Assembly: GCF_945957465.1 (NCBI RefSeq)
Contig: NZ_CAMFLC010000014.1
Span: 1 to 64,000 of the forward strand
Length of the DNA: 64,000 nucleotides
Source: an uncultured Leifsonia sp.
GTDB taxonomy: Bacteria > Actinomycetota > Actinomycetes > Actinomycetales > Microbacteriaceae
Direction of reading: 5' to 3'
Shown here: one piece after another, positions 60,225 to 64,000 of the stretch
How the letters are laid out: every line of letters starts with the position of its first letter
Numbering within the stretch: position 1 is the stretch's first letter
Notes under the pieces: model-generated
Database searches by the model: none
Seen by the model: only the letters and a program-made list of their open reading frames with translations
What the model was told of the DNA's origin: nothing
Made by a program: the position numbers and the translations under genes

Positions 60225-61187
60225 TCAGTGCCAGCGGTGATCCTGGAGGGTGATCCGCGGTCCGCGGCGCTGGAAGCGGAAGCCGCTCGCCAGGATCAGC
60301 CGCACCACCCGCTGACGGTGACCCCGCCACGGCTCGAGCAGTTCCAGCATCCCGTCGTCGTCGACCCGTGAGCCGGTGAGCGCCTCGCCGACCTGGTGGG
60401 CGAGGTGGTAGTCGCCGACACTGACCAGGTCGGGGTGGGCGTGTGAGCGCTGCAGCGTCTCGGCCGCCGTCCATGGCCCGACTCCGGGGATGGTCCGCAT
60501 CGCCGTCTCCGCCTCGTCGAGCCCCGACGCGGCGCCGATCGCGCGCTCGAGGGACGGCGCGACTGCGAGCACGGCCTGGATCGCGCGCGCCCGACGCGGG
60601 TCGACGCCGGCCCGGTGCCACTCCCACGACGGGATGCCGCGCCACTGCTCGAGCGTCGGCACCACCCGCATCCCGTCCGGCGCGGGTCCGGGGGCCGGCT
60701 CGCCGTACCAGCGCAGAAGCCGCGCCCACGACCGGTAGGCCTCCAGGCTCGTCACGCGCTGTTCGATGATCGCCGGGAGGAGGGCCTCGAGGACGAGGCC
60801 GGTGCGGGTGAGACGGAGTCCGGGGTTGCGGTGCAGGCTGGCGCGCAGCAGGGGGTGCGATCGCACATCGAGGCCGGACCAGTCGTCGCCTTCGCCGAGC
60901 AGCCCCGGCACGGCGTGGATGGCCCACTCTGCGCCGGCGCCCCAGGCGGCGGCTCGCACGCTCCCGTCGGCCGAGGGCCGGAGGATCCTGAGCGTCGCAG
61001 GGCCTTCCGGGGTGCGCCAGGTGCGCCAGAGGCCGTGCAGGTCCCACGTCGTGGTCGGGTCGTACGGTCCGCGGCCGAGCTGGCCGACCGTCCCGGGCAG
61101 GTCGAGCCCTCCCGCCGGACGGTAGACCGTCTCCACGGCGCGCCCGGAGCGGGCGTCGGCGGGGAGGACGGCGGTCATGAACCGCAT
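60225..61187 (-). CDS. AlkA-type DNA-3-methyladenine glycosylase (HhH-GPD)
   Basis: 320 residues. N-terminal AlkA-like domain, then the HhH-GPD fold: LLPAIIEQRVTSLEAYR, helix-hairpin-helix IPGVGPWTAAETLQR, and catalytic Asp in VSVGDYHLAHQVG (about 258). Excises alkylated purines. Lacks the [4Fe-4S] cluster of EndoIII. ATG at 61187 or 61178; no ribosome binding site, so it may be leaderless. Confidence 0.85.
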   Translation of the reverse strand: MRFMTAVLPADARSGRAVETVYRPAGGLDLPGTVGQLGRGPYDPTTTWDLHGLWRTWRTPEGPATLRILRPSADGSVRAAAWGAGAEWAIHAVPGLLGEGDDWSGLDVRSHPLLRASLHRNPGLRLTRTGLVLEALLPAIIEQRVTSLEAYRSWARLLRWYGEPAPGPAPDGMRVVPTLEQWRGIPSWEWHRAGVDPRRARAIQAVLAVAPSLERAIGAASGLDEAETAMRTIPGVGPWTAAETLQRSHAHPDLVSVGDYHLAHQVGEALTGSRVDDDGMLELLEPWRGHRQRVVRLILASGFRFQRRGPRITLQDHRWH

Positions 61188-61232
61188 GCTACGTCACGCG
61201 GCTGACGCTCGGGACGTCTCCGCGGCGATCAC

Positions 61233-61275
61233 GCGGACCACCCCTGTCCGCCCTGCGCGGACAGGGGTGGTCCGC
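61233..61275. promoter_or_regulatory. Perfect 18-bp inverted repeat in a divergent promoter region
   Basis: Arms GCGGACCACCCCTGTCCG (61233-61250) and CGGACAGGGGTGGTCCGC (61258-61275), 7-base loop. Both flanking genes are transcribed away from it. TAGGTT (61292-61297) 6 bp before the flavoprotein ATG suggests a leaderless start, with the repeat covering the -35 area. Confidence 0.78.
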
Positions 61276-61303
61276 TGTCGGTGGCCTCCCCTAGGTTCTC
61301 CCC

Positions 61304-62668
61304 ATGGGAATCGATCACGAAGCTCTCGCGCGCCTCCGCGCGAACGTCCAGGGAACCGTCTACGTCCGCGGCGACGACGGCCTCGCCACAGAAGTCGCCT
61401 GCTTCAATCCGGCGATCCGCCACGACCCGGACGTCGTGGTCGCCGCCCGGAGCGAGGATGACGTCGCGTCAGCCGTGCGCTTCGCGCGCGACAACGGCCT
61501 GCCGGTGCGCGTCCAGGCGACCGGCCACGGGGCCGAGGCGCCGATCGTCGGCGGCCTCATCGTCTCCACCCGGGCGCTCGACACGATCTCCGTCGACGCG
61601 CCGGCGCGCCTCGTCCGGCTCGGCGCGGGCGTCCGCTGGGCACCGGTCATCGAGCGCGCGGCCGAGCACGGGCTCGCACCCGTCACCGGCTCGTCGACGA
61701 GTGTCGGCGCGGTCGGCTACACCCTCGGCGGCGGTCTCGGGCCGCTCGCCCGCACTCACGGCTTCACCGCCGACTGGGTCCGCGGCTTCCGTGTCGTCAC
61801 CGCCGAGGGCGACATCGTCACGGCCGATGCGAACACGCATCCCGAACTGTTCTGGGCGCTCCGCGGCGGCAAAGGCGGCCTCGGCATCGTCACCGAGATG
61901 ACCCTGGAGCTCGTGCCGCTGACCACGCTGTACGCCGGCAGTGTCTTCTTCGAGGGAGACGCGATCGAGCCGGCGTTCCGAGCCTGGGTGAGCTGGGCGG
62001 CAGAGCTGGGCGAGGAGGCGACGACGTCGGTCGTGCTGTTGCGGGTGCCCGATGTGGAGGGTGCGCCCCCGCCCCTGCGCGGCCGCACCCTGCTGAGCGT
62101 CCGGTTCGCCTATCCCGGCGACAGCGCGACCGGCGAGCGGTTGTTCGCCCCGATCCGCCGGGCCGCTCCCGTCTTCCTCGACGCCGTCGCGGAGATTCCG
62201 ACGACCGCTGTCGCGACCATCCACAATGACCCGGAGCAGGGCTCGCCGTCCTGGATCCGCGGCTTCATGCTCGACGACTTCGACGCTGCAGACGGCGACG
62301 CGCTGATGGACGTCGCCGGCCCGCGGGTGCAGAGCCCGTTCCTCGCGCTCGAGATCCGGCAACTGGGCGGCGCGGCTCGCCGCGACACCGCCGACGGCAC
62401 CGCGGTCGGCGGGCGGGACAGCGGGTACACGCTGAGCGCGATCGCAGCCGATCCCGCGACGTTCGACAGCGCCGCCCCGGCAGCGGCGGAGGCGCTGGCA
62501 CGCGCACTCCGGCACCGGATCTCCGCGGTCACGAACGTCAACTGGGCGGCCGACCTCACCGACCCGACGACGTTCGAGAGCGCTTGGCCGGCAGGCGTGC
62601 ACGCGCGGCTCACCGAGGTGCGTGCCTCCTACGATCCCGATCGCGTGTTCGCCTTCGGGCCGAGCTGA
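61304..62668 (+). CDS. BBE-like FAD-linked oxidoreductase
   Basis: 454 residues: PCMH-type FAD domain with covalent-flavin His in QATGHGAEAP (His75), and GSSTSVGAVGYTLGGG where the second (cysteinyl) attachment site of bicovalent berberine-bridge-type enzymes is Ser131, so flavin is likely attached through one bond. C-terminal BBE segment ends YDPDRVFAF. Probably oxidises a sugar, alcohol or secondary metabolite; no biosynthetic cluster nearby. Confidence 0.87.
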   Translation: MGIDHEALARLRANVQGTVYVRGDDGLATEVACFNPAIRHDPDVVVAARSEDDVASAVRFARDNGLPVRVQATGHGAEAPIVGGLIVSTRALDTISVDAPARLVRLGAGVRWAPVIERAAEHGLAPVTGSSTSVGAVGYTLGGGLGPLARTHGFTADWVRGFRVVTAEGDIVTADANTHPELFWALRGGKGGLGIVTEMTLELVPLTTLYAGSVFFEGDAIEPAFRAWVSWAAELGEEATTSVVLLRVPDVEGAPPPLRGRTLLSVRFAYPGDSATGERLFAPIRRAAPVFLDAVAEIPTTAVATIHNDPEQGSPSWIRGFMLDDFDAADGDALMDVAGPRVQSPFLALEIRQLGGAARRDTADGTAVGGRDSGYTLSAIAADPATFDSAAPAAAEALARALRHRISAVTNVNWAADLTDPTTFESAWPAGVHARLTEVRASYDPDRVFAFGPS

Positions 62669-62673
62669 GCGGG

Positions 62674-62765
62674 CGCCGCCCTGCCCTCGACGAGCGGAGG
62701 CGAGCGGGAGCGGTCACTCGCTCCACACGCTCGGCGCCTCAGCACGCGTCGAGGGCAGGGCGGCG
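62674..62765. terminator. Long bidirectional hairpin overlapping a coding end
   Basis: Perfect 19-bp arms 62674-62692 and 62747-62765; the 54-base spacer folds further (GGAGCG/CGCTCC, with GAGG-GAGCG pairing). The right arm lies inside the last ~17 codons of the thioesterase gene. Placed between converging genes. Confidence 0.85.
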
Positions 62766-63259
62766 TCCGCACCCCATTCCAGCAGCCACTCGGGCACCGT
62801 GACGTCAGTGGGAGGCGGCCCGACGGCGTCCAGCAGTTCCGCGATCGACACGACGCCCCCGGCGCGCTTCAGAAAGCGACCGCGGATGAACGCCTGCGTG
62901 TAGATCTCGCCGTCGACCGTGAACCGCTGTTCCACATACACCGCCTTCTCGTCGAAGCCCAGGATGCGCGACTCGACGACGAACGGTTGCCAGAGCTCCA
63001 ACGACTTGCGGAACGAGATCGTCTCCGACGCCACGACGGGATACCAGCCGCGCTCCTCGAAGATCGCCCAGACACCGTTCCTGCGGAGCAGGTCGAAGCG
63101 GCCGATGTCCGCGATCGACAGGTAGACCCCGTTGTTCATGTGCTTGAGGATGTCGAGATCCGTCGGCAGCACCCGGAACCGCGTCCGTGCCACATCCCAG
63201 TGGCCGAGCCGTGCGCCGAAGCGGGAGAGGAATGCGTGGAGCATCGTCCGGAAGATCAT
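62714..63259 (-). CDS. Acyl-CoA thioesterase, hotdog fold
   Basis: About 181 residues with the 4-HBT-type core LPTDLDILKHMNNGVYLSIADIGRFDLL, then SFRKSLELWQPFVVESRILGFDEKAVYVEQRFTV and YTQAFIRGRFL. Hydrolyses acyl-CoA thioesters; chain length unknown. ATG at 63259 or GTG two codons earlier; no clear ribosome binding site. The C-terminal codons form one arm of a long hairpin. Confidence 0.82.
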   Translation of the reverse strand: MIFRTMLHAFLSRFGARLGHWDVARTRFRVLPTDLDILKHMNNGVYLSIADIGRFDLLRRNGVWAIFEERGWYPVVASETISFRKSLELWQPFVVESRILGFDEKAVYVEQRFTVDGEIYTQAFIRGRFLKRAGGVVSIAELLDAVGPPPTDVTVPEWLLEWGADAALPSTRAEAPSVWSE

Positions 63260-63351
63260 GTGCACGCGGTCATGCTAGTGACGCGCATCGGCGACCTCAC
63301 GTTCGTTGTCGACGGCCTCCAAGACCGCTAGGGTTCTGCGAGGGGGAAATC

Positions 63352-64000
63352 GTGTCGTTTCGAACAAACCACGGTCGGCGTCGGCCGTCGGGAGGTCCCG
63401 CACGCGTGCGGAGGACTCTCGGCTCGGTGATGACCGCGGCGGCCGTCGTCTCGGTGCTCGCCGGCTGCGCTCTGTTCGGCGGCGGCGCCAAGCCCACGCC
63501 GACGCACACCAAGACGCCCACGCCCAGGCCCACGAGTACGTCGAGCCAGAGCAGGAGCCTTGCGACGGCGACTCCGGTGCCCACGGCAACGCCTGTCCCC
63601 GCCGCGACGCTCACCCCGGTGCCGCAGGGCACGGTCGTCGCCGAGGGCAACGTGGCCTCACCATTGGGAAGCATCCATTTCCACTACCGGATGGTCGCGA
63701 ACGGCGACAACACCTACTCCGCGCAGTACTCCGGCTTCACCTCGACGGTCCCCGTCCCGGTGTCCGCCACGCTCATCGATATCCCGCCGAAGGTGGGCGA
63801 TGGCCTGACCTACCACGGTGTCGGCGATCACCTGCTCGGGGGCCCGACCACGGCCGCGCAGTCGTCGACGGCGCTGATCAGCGATGGACAGCCGTCCTAC
63901 CTGACCACCCTCGTCACCTACTCGTCGGCCGCGTCGTTCGACGGTGTGCCGCAGGAGCTCGGGCCGAACAAGGTGCTCGCGGTCAACACGATCCGATGGT
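63352..64000 (+). CDS. Predicted lipoprotein, 3' end outside the window
   Basis: Open frame from GTG 63352 (GGGGGAAAT upstream) through the window end, 216 codons visible. Arg-rich N-terminus, hydrophobic stretch and lipobox VLAGC, then a ~50-residue Thr/Pro-rich linker (TPTHTKTPTPRPTST) and a soluble domain (GNVASPLGSIHFHYRMVANGDNTYSAQYS). Function not recognised; an actinobacterial cell-surface lipoprotein. Confidence 0.75.
   Translation, partial: MSFRTNHGRRRPSGGPARVRRTLGSVMTAAAVVSVLAGCALFGGGAKPTPTHTKTPTPRPTSTSSQSRSLATATPVPTATPVPAATLTPVPQGTVVAEGNVASPLGSIHFHYRMVANGDNTYSAQYSGFTSTVPVPVSATLIDIPPKVGDGLTYHGVGDHLLGGPTTAAQSSTALISDGQPSYLTTLVTYSSAASFDGVPQELGPNKVLAVNTIRW

Overview
The window comes from a high-GC actinobacterium. 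Family content and style point to a Microbacteriaceae-like soil or plant-associated heterotroph (inference; no rRNA or other marker is present). Evidence includes very high third-position GC, frequent GTG starts, GTGA/ATGA gene overlaps, several genes that look leaderless, CUT1 sugar ABC cassettes without their own ATPase, LacI-controlled glycoside use and a mycoredoxin-type WCxxC protein. No tRNA, rRNA, CRISPR, IS element or prophage gene was seen. The window opens inside a phosphoglucomutase gene and ends inside a lipoprotein gene.

Layout. 0-7 kb: end of pgm, two cell-wall-type secreted lipoproteins (VanY-like peptidase, TIG-amidase protein), a 14-TM drug exporter with a large extracytoplasmic insertion, a CPA1 antiporter and a TetR regulator. 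7-13.4 kb: a beta-glucoside/cellobiose operon (binding protein, two permeases, GH1, LacI) with two perfect GAGAGCGCTCTC operators. 13.4-20.4 kb: housekeeping and accessory genes (PAP2 phosphatase, SRPBCC, orphan DNA methyltransferase, GNAT, a lipoate-ligase-like protein with reversed domain order, a monoacylglycerol-lipase-like hydrolase, MarR-MFS pair).

20.5-37 kb is the most coherent accessory region: an L-rhamnoside utilisation locus. It has a CUT1 importer, a GH78 rhamnosidase, RhaM, RhaI, a fused RhaD aldolase/dehydrogenase, RhaB, a translationally coupled nucleotidyltransferase, a divergent LacI regulator, then a GH106-like rhamnosidase followed by a MarR gene. Sites of the form TGAANCGNTTCA lie at the importer promoter and, duplicated, at the rhaM promoter. 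Import and extracellular or intracellular release of rhamnose feed mutarotation, isomerisation, phosphorylation, aldol cleavage and lactaldehyde oxidation.

37-64 kb: a P-loop kinase, mycoredoxin, MBL hydrolase, three aldo/keto reductases, two LysR regulators, a saccharopine-dehydrogenase-like oxidoreductase, panD, a HAD phosphatase, MOSC protein, POT peptide transporter, then amino-acid catabolism: ornithine aminotransferase (with divergent Lrp) and bifunctional PutA (with divergent LysR), which meet at pyrroline-5-carboxylate. A two-component system, flavoproteins, an AlkA-type glycosylase, a thioesterase and a lipoprotein follow.

The most unusual structural signals are non-coding: a four-copy family of nested palindromes at gene ends, a triple palindrome array at 33.4 kb, 15-bp tandem repeats after two genes, and very long perfect inverted repeats at 38.1, 44.3, 61.2 and 62.7 kb, two of them in divergent or start-proximal positions where a terminator is not expected.
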